A DNA stretch of 64,000 nt from Cetobacterium sp. 8H (lineage in GTDB: Bacteria; Fusobacteriota; Fusobacteriia; Fusobacteriales; Fusobacteriaceae): positions 1,489,501-1,553,500 of the forward strand of contig NZ_JACHTG010000004.1 of the NCBI RefSeq assembly GCF_014250675.1, read 5' to 3'. A program made the translations under genes and the position numbers. Position 1 is the stretch's first letter. The number at the start of each line of letters is the position of its first letter. Of this stretch, positions 1 through 7,477 are shown one piece after another. The notes beneath the pieces are model-generated. The model made no database searches. It was not told the DNA's origin and saw only the letters and a program-made list of their open reading frames with translations.

Positions 1-27
1 AGTTTTCATTAATAGATCATTTAACAT
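1..27 (-). CDS. 5' end of a divergently transcribed gene (partial)
   Basis: Only the first nine codons (MLNDLLMKT) lie in the window, so the product cannot be named. The ATG at 27-25 is preceded on the minus strand by a strong Shine-Dalgarno sequence, GAGGAGG, and further upstream by a good minus-strand promoter (60-88). It is divergent from the acyl-ACP synthetase-like gene at 179, which suggests but does not show a shared regulator or function. Confidence 0.45.
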
Positions 28-59
28 ATTTTAACAACCTCCTCAATTGATTTAAGTAA

Positions 60-88
60 ATACTACTTTATAAAAACTAAAAAGTCAA
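60..88 (-). promoter_or_regulatory. sigma70-type promoter of the divergent gene
   Basis: On the minus strand TTGACT (88-83) and TAGTAT (65-60) are separated by 17 bp. It points at the partial gene ending at 27. The resulting leader contains GGTTGTTAAA (39-30), which also occurs in the opposite transcript at 138-147. Confidence 0.5.
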
Positions 89-107
89 CCTAAGTAAGAG
101 GAAAAAG

Positions 108-136
108 TAGACAATTGTTGTAACTTATTATAAAAT
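108..136 (+). promoter_or_regulatory. possible promoter of the first acyltransferase gene
   Basis: TAGACA and TAAAAT are 17 bp apart, ending 42 bp before the ATG at 179. The -35 is imperfect. The 10-mer GGTTGTTAAA at 138-147 directly follows the -10 box and repeats the 10-mer in the opposite leader, so it is a candidate shared regulatory element. Confidence 0.4.
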
Positions 137-178
137 AGGTTGTTAAACTAAAATATTTGAACAAAAAGGGAGGGTTGT

Positions 179-2680
179 ATGGAATTTATATACGATCGTA
201 AAAAAACAGCAGTAATCTATAAAGATAGAGAGTATTCATATGCTGAAATAATAAAAATGGCAAAAATATACTCAAGTTTATTAAAAATAGAAAACGGTGA
301 TAGAGTTTCTGTTTTTATGGAAAATAGAGTTGAATATATCGCTTCAGTTTTAGGTGTATGGAATAAAAAGGGAACATGTACAAACCTTGATGCAAGTTAT
401 AGTGTAGATCAGTTGATATATGTATTTAAAGACTCATTCCCAAAATACATAATAACGTCAAATGAAAACATCGAAATCGTTAAAGAAGCCAAAAGAGTTT
501 CTGGATCGGAAATACAGATATTAAACGTAGATGAGATAAATACAGATATTGATTTTATAGTAGATAAATATTCCATAGAAGTCCAAGATAAAGAGAGTGT
601 TGCAGTTATGTTATATACATCCGGAACAACAGGAAACCCTAAAGGAGTAATGTTGACATTTGACAATTTAATGTCTAATGTAGAAGGGGTAAAAGAGATA
701 AATCTAGTAACGCAAGAAGATAGTGTCCTTGCAATGTTACCATTTCATCATGTGCTACCTTTAGTATTGACAATGCTAATGCCATTACATTTTGGATGTT
801 TAATTGTTATTTTAGAAGAGCTATCTTCAGAAGCTATAAAAAGAAATTTACAAAGATATAAAATAACTGTAGTTATTGGAGTTCCAAGAGTTTGGGAAAT
901 GTTCCATAAAGGAATTATGGGGAAAATTAAAGCTAGTTCTTTAAGTTTAAAAATGTTTAAACTTTGTAAAAAAATAAATAGCAAAGGTCTAAGCAAAATT
1001 ATTTTCAAGAAAGTTCATGAAGGATTTGGTGGAAATATAAGAATCTTAGTTTCTGGTGGAGCAAAATTAGATCAAGAAATCTGTGAAGATTTTAAAACTT
1101 TTGGAATGGATATGTTAGAAGGATATGGACTTACAGAAACATCACCTATAATTTCTTTTAATAGACCAGGAGATATTATTCCAGGTACAGTAGGTGTTCC
1201 TCTTCCAGGAGTAGTAGTTAGATTGGGAGAAGATGGAGAGATTGTTGTAAAAGGTAGAAATGTAATGAAAGGCTATTATAATAAACCTGAAGCAACAGCA
1301 GAAGCAATAGATAAAGATGGATGGTTTCATACAGGGGACTTAGGTCAGTTTGATGGAGATCACATAAGAATAATTGGAAGAAAAAAAGAGATGATAGTTC
1401 TTTCTAATGGAAAAAATATAAACCCAGCAGATGTTGAAGCTGAAATTATGAAAGGGACAGATTTAATACAAGAAGTGGCTGTAGCTGAGCATGACAATCA
1501 CTTAGTAGCATTAGTTTATCCTAACTTTAAAGTGTTGGAAGAAAAGAAAATAGCAAATGCAAAGGAAGCTATCAAGTGGGAAGTTATTGATAAATATAAT
1601 GTAACTGCTCCAAAATATAGAAAAGTTTTAGATATAGTTATATTAAAAGAGGAACTTCCAAAAACAAAACTAGGAAAACTTAGAAGATTTATGTTAAAAG
1701 ATCTTCTAAAGGGAGTTTCATCAGTAGAAAGTGAGGTTGTTGAGAAAAAACCAGTTGAAAAGAAAGTTTCAACATCACCAGAAATAAATTCTTTAGAGTT
1801 TAAAGAGATAACAAAATATATATTAACACTTCATGATGAAATAGAAATAATTCCAGAATCTCATTTAGAAATTGATTTAGGATTAGATTCTTTAGATATC
1901 GTTGAAATTATAACTTTTGTTGAAAATACTTTTGGAGTAGAAATACATGAAGAAGATTTTGCAAAAATAAAAACTGTGGAAGCACTGTGCCAATATATAA
2001 GAGAAAAAGGCGGTAATTTTGAAGAGCAAGAAATAAATTGGCAAAAGATATTCTCTGAACCAGTTGAAGTTAAAATGCCATCATCTAAATATGTTGGATT
2101 AATAACAGGATTATTAAAACCATTTTTCTCAACATACATAAAACTTGAGAAAAATACAGCAAAACTAGAGGAAAAATCACCAGTTATTTTTGTAGGAAAT
2201 CATCAAAGCATGTTAGATGCGTTTGCATTTGGACAAGCTATGCCTAAAGAATTTTTGAAAAATACATATTTCTTAGCTATAAATATTCATTTTGAAGGAG
2301 CATTAAAAAAACATTTAGCAGACAATGGAAATTTAATTTTAGTAGATGTTAATAAGAATTTAAAAGAGACTTTAAAGATTTCAGCAAAAGTATTAAAAGA
2401 AGGAAAAAATTTAGTTATCTTCCCTGAAGGAGCAAGAACTAGAGATGGAGAGATACAAGAATTTAAAAAGACATTTGGAATTTTATCCAAAGAGTTAAAT
2501 ATTCCTGTTGTTCCTTTTGCAATTAAAGGAGCATATGATTTAATGCCATACGGATCTTCAAGACCAAAATCAGGAAAAATGAGTGTGACAATTTTAGATA
2601 AAATAGAACCACAAAATATGACTGTTGACGAAATTGTTGAAAAATCTAAAAAAGAAATTCTAAATATATTAAATAGATAA
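179..2680 (+). CDS. trimodular acyl-ACP synthetase / acyl carrier / PlsC-type acyltransferase
   Basis: An 833-residue fusion of three lipid-metabolism modules. Residues about 1-510 are an AMP-forming acyl-CoA/acyl-ACP synthetase with the P-loop YTSGTTGNPKG near 145 and GYGLTETSP further on. A carrier domain follows, with GLDSLDIVE near 567-575; its Ser is the expected phosphopantetheine site. Residues about 620-833 are a glycerolipid acyltransferase with NHQSMLD (HX4D) near 673 and FPEGARTRDG near 748. In E. coli Aas the acyltransferase comes first and ACP is a separate subunit; here the order is reversed and ACP is built in. The protein may activate free fatty acids, hold them on its own carrier and move them to a lysophospholipid or similar acceptor. 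The substrate is inferred. No signal peptide is visible. RBS GGGAGGG precedes the ATG. Confidence 0.85.
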   Translation: MEFIYDRKKTAVIYKDREYSYAEIIKMAKIYSSLLKIENGDRVSVFMENRVEYIASVLGVWNKKGTCTNLDASYSVDQLIYVFKDSFPKYIITSNENIEIVKEAKRVSGSEIQILNVDEINTDIDFIVDKYSIEVQDKESVAVMLYTSGTTGNPKGVMLTFDNLMSNVEGVKEINLVTQEDSVLAMLPFHHVLPLVLTMLMPLHFGCLIVILEELSSEAIKRNLQRYKITVVIGVPRVWEMFHKGIMGKIKASSLSLKMFKLCKKINSKGLSKIIFKKVHEGFGGNIRILVSGGAKLDQEICEDFKTFGMDMLEGYGLTETSPIISFNRPGDIIPGTVGVPLPGVVVRLGEDGEIVVKGRNVMKGYYNKPEATAEAIDKDGWFHTGDLGQFDGDHIRIIGRKKEMIVLSNGKNINPADVEAEIMKGTDLIQEVAVAEHDNHLVALVYPNFKVLEEKKIANAKEAIKWEVIDKYNVTAPKYRKVLDIVILKEELPKTKLGKLRRFMLKDLLKGVSSVESEVVEKKPVEKKVSTSPEINSLEFKEITKYILTLHDEIEIIPESHLEIDLGLDSLDIVEIITFVENTFGVEIHEEDFAKIKTVEALCQYIREKGGNFEEQEINWQKIFSEPVEVKMPSSKYVGLITGLLKPFFSTYIKLEKNTAKLEEKSPVIFVGNHQSMLDAFAFGQAMPKEFLKNTYFLAINIHFEGALKKHLADNGNLILVDVNKNLKETLKISAKVLKEGKNLVIFPEGARTRDGEIQEFKKTFGILSKELNIPVVPFAIKGAYDLMPYGSSRPKSGKMSVTILDKIEPQNMTVDEIVEKSKKEILNILNR

Positions 2681-2689
2681 TTATCATTC

Positions 2690-2733
2690 AAAGTTACTAT
2701 GAAATTCTAATAAATTTTATAGTAACTTTTTTT
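2690..2733 (+). terminator. intrinsic terminator after the first synthetase/acyltransferase
   Basis: An 11-bp stem, AAAGTTACTAT paired with ATAGTAACTTT, is followed by a T run. It separates the two tandem paralogues into distinct transcription units. Confidence 0.8.
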
Positions 2734-2747
2734 AATATGTACCGTTG

Positions 2748-2776
2748 TTGAAATAAAAACACAATTATGATATAAT
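2748..2776 (+). promoter_or_regulatory. promoter of the second synthetase/acyltransferase
   Basis: TTGAAA and a perfect TATAAT are spaced by 17 bp, 45 bp before the TTG start at 2822. Together with the upstream terminator it shows that the second paralogue has its own promoter. Confidence 0.7.
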
Positions 2777-2821
2777 CAATCTAAAGATTAAAAAAACACC
2801 TGTAATAATTTGGAGGGAAAA

Positions 2822-5284
2822 TTGGAATTTGTAAAAGATTATAATAAGACAGCTATAATATATGAAGGGAGGCAGTGCTCGTATAAGCAGTTAATATCTT
2901 ATTCAAAAGAGTATGCAACTTATTTAGATATTAAAAAAGAGGATCATGTTGTTATTTTTATGGAAAATAGACCTGAACTTTTATTTGCTTTTTTAGGAGT
3001 ATGGGAAAAAAAGGGAACGTGTGTTTGCTTGGATTCAGCTTCAAAAGTTTCTGAGTTTCAATATTTTATAGAGGACTCAACACCAAAATATATATTTACA
3101 TCAAATAGTAATTTAGAAATTGTAAAAGAAGCAGTAGAAAAATCAGGAATAGAAACAATAGTATTAAATGTAGATGAGATAGATTTAACAAATGCAAATC
3201 ATGAAGGAGTTATAGACGCCCCAGATAATGATGCAGTTGCATTGATTTTATATACATCAGGAACAACAGGAAAACCAAAAGGAGTAATGTTAACTTTTGA
3301 TAATATACTTGTGAACATTGAAGGGTTAAATAAGTATAATATGTATAAATCTACAGATAGAGTTTTGGCTTTACTACCAATGCATCATATATTTCCATTA
3401 TTAGGTTCTGGAATAGTTCCACTACAACAAGGAGCCACAATAGCATTTTTAAAAGAGTTATCATCTCAAGCGATGGTAGATGCTTTAAAAGACTATAAAA
3501 TAACTATGATGATAGGAGTTCCAAGACTTTGGGAGATGCTTCATAAAAAAATAATTGAGAAGATAAATTCGAATAAAGTTGCAAAAACATTATTCAAGCT
3601 TTGTGAGAAACTTGATAATAAAGAATTAAGTAAAAAAATATTTAAAAAAGTTCATGAAGGTTTCGGAGGAAATATAAGATTCTTTGTATCGGGAGGATCT
3701 AAGTTAAACCCAGAGATATCAAGAGATTTTAAAACTTTAGGAATAGATATATGTGAAGGATATGGACTTACAGAAACAGCACCAATGATTTCATTCACTC
3801 CTATAAATCAAGTTGTACCTGGGTCAGCAGGTAAAATTATGGATGGAGTTCAAGTTAAAATTGCTGAAGATGGAGAGATTCTTTCAAAAGGAAGAAACTT
3901 AATGAAGGGATACTACAATAAACCTGAAGCTACAGCTGAAGTAATTGATAAAGATGGATGGTTCCATACTGGAGATTTAGGAGAGATAAAAGGTGAATAT
4001 TTATATGTAACTGGTAGAAAAAAAGAGATGATAGTTCTTTCTAATGGAAAAAATATAAATCCGATAGAAATTGAACAGTGGATTATGTCTAGAAGCAATA
4101 TAATAGAAGAGATGGTTGTAATAGAGTATAACTCTTTGCTAACAGCGGTAGTATATCCAAACTTCCAAAAAGTAAAAGAAGAAAAAGTAACAAATATTCT
4201 TGAAACTTTAAAAACTGGAGTAATAGATAAATATAATGGAACAACAGCAAATTATAAAAAAATATTAGATATAAAAATAGTTCAGCAAGAATTACCAAAA
4301 ACAAAAATAGGTAAAATAAGAAGATTTATGGTACCTGATTTATTAGAGGGTAAAATAGAAGAGGAGAGAGAGGAAAATGTTCCTACTTTTGAAGAGTATG
4401 CAGTAATATCTAACTATTTAAAAGATTTAAAAGGAAAGAAGGTTCCATCAACAGCTCATCTAGAATTGGATTTAGGATTAGATTCTCTAGATATGGTTGA
4501 ATTCATAGCTTTTGTTGAAAATAGTTTTGGAGTTACTTTAACAGAGGAGATTCTTATTGAAAATCCAACAGTTATAAAAATTTCAGAATATTTAAAGACA
4601 CATTCAACAGGAGTAGATGTAAAAGATATTGATTGGAAAAAAATATTAGAAAAAGAAAGTCTAGAAGGATTACCAAAATCTAACTATATTGGAAGAATAA
4701 TAAATAATATTTTAAAATTACCATTTTCAACTTATATAAAAATTGAAAAAGAAGGATTAGAAAATATTAAAGCAGATAAGCCAACAGTATTTGTAGGAAA
4801 TCATCAGAGCTTTTTAGATGGATTTATTTTTTCACAAAGCTTGAATAAAGAAGTATTAGATAATACTTATTATTTGGCAAAAGTTGCACACTTTAAAAGT
4901 GGAATTATGAAATATTTAGGTGAAAATTCAAATATAATATTAATAGATATTAATAAAAATCTTTCAGAAACACTGCAATCTGCAGCAACTACTTTAAGAC
5001 AAGGTAAAAACATAGTTATATTCCCAGAGGGAACTAGAAGTAGAGATGGCGAAATGAGAGAGTTTAAAAAGTTTTATGCTATTTTAGCTAAAGAACTTAA
5101 TGCGGATATTCAGCCATTTGGAATAAAAGGAGCATACGAATTGTTCCCAGCTCATAGAAAAATGCCTGAGAAAGGAAAAGTGAGAATAAAGTTTTTCCCT
5201 AAAGTGTCTACAGAAAAATTAAATGTTGAACAAATTGTAGCTACTAATTTTTCTGAAATAAAAGAGTGGGTTGAAAAGAAATAA
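2822..5284 (+). CDS. second trimodular acyl-ACP synthetase / acyl carrier / PlsC acyltransferase
   Basis: A paralogue of the preceding gene with the same three modules: AMP-ligase (YTSGTTGKPKG near residue 143, GYGLTETAP), carrier domain (GLDSLDMVE with its Ser near 553) and PlsC acyltransferase (NHQSFLD near 659, FPEGTRSRDG). The TTG at 2822 is chosen because GGAGGG at 2812-2817 gives good spacing and the resulting N-terminus (MEFVKDYNKTA) aligns with that of the paralogue (MEFIYDRKKTA); an upstream in-frame TTG at 2810 would overlap the ribosome-binding site. All key motifs are present in both copies, so both are probably active. They have diverged most in the linkers, which suggests different acyl chains, acceptors or conditions. 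A bidirectional terminator follows. Confidence 0.85.
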   Translation: MEFVKDYNKTAIIYEGRQCSYKQLISYSKEYATYLDIKKEDHVVIFMENRPELLFAFLGVWEKKGTCVCLDSASKVSEFQYFIEDSTPKYIFTSNSNLEIVKEAVEKSGIETIVLNVDEIDLTNANHEGVIDAPDNDAVALILYTSGTTGKPKGVMLTFDNILVNIEGLNKYNMYKSTDRVLALLPMHHIFPLLGSGIVPLQQGATIAFLKELSSQAMVDALKDYKITMMIGVPRLWEMLHKKIIEKINSNKVAKTLFKLCEKLDNKELSKKIFKKVHEGFGGNIRFFVSGGSKLNPEISRDFKTLGIDICEGYGLTETAPMISFTPINQVVPGSAGKIMDGVQVKIAEDGEILSKGRNLMKGYYNKPEATAEVIDKDGWFHTGDLGEIKGEYLYVTGRKKEMIVLSNGKNINPIEIEQWIMSRSNIIEEMVVIEYNSLLTAVVYPNFQKVKEEKVTNILETLKTGVIDKYNGTTANYKKILDIKIVQQELPKTKIGKIRRFMVPDLLEGKIEEEREENVPTFEEYAVISNYLKDLKGKKVPSTAHLELDLGLDSLDMVEFIAFVENSFGVTLTEEILIENPTVIKISEYLKTHSTGVDVKDIDWKKILEKESLEGLPKSNYIGRIINNILKLPFSTYIKIEKEGLENIKADKPTVFVGNHQSFLDGFIFSQSLNKEVLDNTYYLAKVAHFKSGIMKYLGENSNIILIDINKNLSETLQSAATTLRQGKNIVIFPEGTRSRDGEMREFKKFYAILAKELNADIQPFGIKGAYELFPAHRKMPEKGKVRIKFFPKVSTEKLNVEQIVATNFSEIKEWVEKK

Positions 5285-5288
5285 ATTG

Positions 5289-5331
5289 AAAAAGGTTGCC
5301 TTTAAACATTTGCTTAAAGGCAACCTTTTAT
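5289..5331. terminator. bidirectional terminator between convergent genes
   Basis: AAAGGTTGCCTTTAA pairs with TTAAAGGCAACCTTT around an 8-base loop, flanked by A-rich and T-rich tails. It serves the plus-strand synthetase and the minus-strand HIT gene. Confidence 0.85.
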
Positions 5332-5676
5332 TTAAAATGTTAGCATAGGCCCTAGAGGTTTTCCACCAAGTAGATGGAAATGTAAGTGAAATACTTCTTG
5401 TCCTCCATGAGTATTGCAATTTGTTATTATTCTATAACCATTTTCAGATATTCCTAAATCTCTAGCAATATCTTTTATAGCTAAATACATAGCTAAGATA
5501 TATTCAGAGTCTTGAACGTCAATGTCATTCAAAGTAGGAATCTCTTTTTTAGGAACAACTAAGATATGAACAGGAGCCTGTGGATTTATATCTTTAAAAG
5601 CGATAACCTTATCATTTTCAAAAACAATCGACGCAGGAATCTCTCTATTTATAATCTTTGTAAATATAGTAGCCAT
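5332..5676 (-). CDS. HIT-family (Hint-like) nucleotide hydrolase
   Basis: A 114-residue cytoplasmic protein of the histidine-triad superfamily. The triad HLHFHLL lies near residues 97-103, close to the C-terminus as usual for Hint proteins, and the N-terminal block TIFTKIINREIPA is typical of the branch. Hint enzymes hydrolyse adenosine phosphoramidates and aminoacyl-adenylates; the physiological substrate is usually unknown. It is the last gene of a likely operon behind slyD and rpiB, 14 bp after rpiB. RBS AAGGAGTG precedes the ATG. Confidence 0.9.
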   Translation of the reverse strand: MATIFTKIINREIPASIVFENDKVIAFKDINPQAPVHILVVPKKEIPTLNDIDVQDSEYILAMYLAIKDIARDLGISENGYRIITNCNTHGGQEVFHLHFHLLGGKPLGPMLTF

Positions 5677-5690
5677 AGTTTCACTCCTTA

Positions 5691-6119
5691 TTAAAGTTCA
5701 ATTGCTTCAATTCTAGTTGAATGTCTTCCACCCTCGAATTTAGTTCTTAAAAACTCATCAACAATCTCAAGAGCTAAGATATCACCAGTCATTCTAGCAC
5801 CAAGTGCAAGAATATTAGCATCATTGTGCTCTCTTGTAAGTTTAGCCATTGTTGTATTTGAGCAAAGAGCTGCTCTAATACCTTTAAATCTATTTGCAGA
5901 AATTGAGATACCAATACCTGTACCACAGATTAAGATACCAAAATCAGCTTCTTTTTCAAGAATAGATTTAGCAACGGCTTTTCCATAAGTTGGATAATCA
6001 ACAGACTCAGTAGAGTAAGTTCCTTTGTCTAAAATCTCAAAGCCTTTTTTTTCTAGATGACTTTTAATAATTTCTTTTAAAGCAAATCCTCCGTGATCTG
6101 CACCTAAAGCTATTTTCAT
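5691..6119 (-). CDS. rpiB: ribose-5-phosphate isomerase B
   Basis: A 142-residue RpiB/LacAB-family sugar-phosphate isomerase that interconverts ribose 5-phosphate and ribulose 5-phosphate in the non-oxidative pentose phosphate pathway. Visible family motifs are the N-terminal GADHGG (residues 7-12), the phosphate-binding/active-site loop ICGTGIGISISANR with its Cys, and NDANILALGAR. Length and motifs fit RpiB; allose-6-phosphate isomerase activity is also known in the family. It lies between slyD upstream and the HIT gene downstream on the same strand. Confidence 0.92.
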   Translation of the reverse strand: MKIALGADHGGFALKEIIKSHLEKKGFEILDKGTYSTESVDYPTYGKAVAKSILEKEADFGILICGTGIGISISANRFKGIRAALCSNTTMAKLTREHNDANILALGARMTGDILALEIVDEFLRTKFEGGRHSTRIEAIEL

Positions 6120-6147
6120 TTATTTACTCCTTAATTGTATAGTATAA

Positions 6148-6633
6148 TTAGTCTTCAAAACCGTGGAAATGAGGGTGACCGTGCTCAATTTCCTCCTCAG
6201 TAGCTTCTCTAACATCAGCAACAGTAACATCAAATTTTAAGTTTTTACCAGCAAATGGATGATTTCCATCAGCTACAACAAATTCATCTTCAACACTTGT
6301 GATAACAAATGACTGCTCAGAACCATCATCCATATCAGCGATAAAATCTAAACCTTCATAGATATCTTCAAATTCAACAAATTCTGATTTGTCCATTTCT
6401 ACTACTAATTCTTCATCATATTCTCCGTAACCTTCTTCAGGAGTTAATTCGATAGTTGTTGTGTATCCTTTTTCTTTACCTTCTAAAGCTTCTTCAATAG
6501 CTGGAACAAAGTTTCCAAATCCATGGATGTAGAAAAATGGCCCTACTTCTTTTGTATCCTCTAAAAGTTCTCCGTTGTTTTTGTCGTAAACTTTAAACTC
6601 AAGTGTTACAACTTTTCCTTCTTCTATTTTCAT
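6148..6633 (-). CDS. slyD: FKBP-type peptidyl-prolyl isomerase, SlyD type
   Basis: A 161-residue cytoplasmic prolyl isomerase and chaperone. The sequence starts MKIEEGKVVTLEFKVYD, carries the YIHGFGNFVPAIEEALEG block and the insert-in-flap region (EYDEELVVEMDKSEFVEF), and ends in a short His-rich tail (EHGHPHFHG), a minimal version of the metal-binding tail of SlyD. The ATG at 6633 is preferred to a GTG three codons upstream because AGAGAGG sits 8 bases before it and would otherwise run into the GTG. It probably heads a unit with rpiB and the HIT gene. Confidence 0.88.
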   Translation of the reverse strand: MKIEEGKVVTLEFKVYDKNNGELLEDTKEVGPFFYIHGFGNFVPAIEEALEGKEKGYTTTIELTPEEGYGEYDEELVVEMDKSEFVEFEDIYEGLDFIADMDDGSEQSFVITSVEDEFVVADGNHPFAGKNLKFDVTVADVREATEEEIEHGHPHFHGFED

Positions 6634-6726
6634 ATAAAACACCTCTCTAAAATCCCTATTAAAATAGGGTTATTTGACACTTAAAAGGATAACATAAATC
6701 TTAAGAAATTTCATTAAAAATATTAA

Positions 6727-7320
6727 TTATTTTAAAAACCCCATATTTTTTTTAATTAAAAGAACATTTTTCTCATCAGTTAAGCACTTTAAGAGATAAA
6801 AAGCTAAATCAATAGATGTACTAGGCCCCGAAGAAGTAATTATATTTCCAGAGATAACAATATCTTCTCTAACTGGAATAGCACCATAATTTATAAGTTG
6901 ATTGAAGTATCGATTATTATCTAAAAGATATGTAGTAGCTGGAACATTTTTTAAAAAACCATTAATTGCTAAAGCAAGAGCTCCTGTGCAAATACCAATA
7001 ACAATTTTATTAGATATAATAAAATGATTTAACAAGGATTTTAACTCTGGAGATTGAATATCATTAAAAAAGCCAGCTTTACCAAATCCTCCAGGAATTA
7101 TTAAAGCATCAAATTCATCAAGATCTATAGGATCTTTTTTTAAATTTATTTCGGGTATTATTTTTAAATTCCATGTGGCATTAAGTTGCTCATGAATCGC
7201 ACAAATTTGTGAAAATATCTTTTTATTCCCAATAATATTATTCCAACCGAATACATCTATAAAGGGAGATAATTCAAGGCTTTCAAAGCCATTTGAAACA
7301 AAAATTAAAATTTTTTTCAT
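6727..7320 (-). CDS. DJ-1/PfpI-family protein
   Basis: A 197-residue class I glutamine amidotransferase-like fold. The nucleophile-elbow Cys is at 111 in GICTGALALA, and the conserved acidic residue sits in the early NGFE motif (residue 13). Family members are deglycases, chaperones, proteases or ThiJ/AraC-type sensor domains; no activity can be assigned here. It is a stand-alone domain without a DNA-binding extension. It lies 93 bp upstream of slyD on the same strand and is divergent from the decarboxylase-ureohydrolase gene. Confidence 0.82.
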   Translation of the reverse strand: MKKILIFVSNGFESLELSPFIDVFGWNNIIGNKKIFSQICAIHEQLNATWNLKIIPEINLKKDPIDLDEFDALIIPGGFGKAGFFNDIQSPELKSLLNHFIISNKIVIGICTGALALAINGFLKNVPATTYLLDNNRYFNQLINYGAIPVREDIVISGNIITSSGPSTSIDLAFYLLKCLTDEKNVLLIKKNMGFLK

Positions 7321-7348
7321 GTTTTATAGTTTTCCTTTCAAAAAATAG

Positions 7349-7377
7349 TTGACTTAATTTCTAAAAAGCTCTACAAT
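7349..7377 (+). promoter_or_regulatory. promoter of the decarboxylase-ureohydrolase operon
   Basis: TTGACT and TACAAT are separated by 17 bp. The predicted leader is about 95 bases with no obvious riboswitch or terminator. Confidence 0.6.
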
Positions 7378-7477
7378 ATCTCGTATTTTAAAAGAAATTA
7401 ATAATGTAGATTATATATTATTTTATAACTTTTTCATATCATTTTTAAGAACAAAATTTATCTAACAAGGAGGTAAG

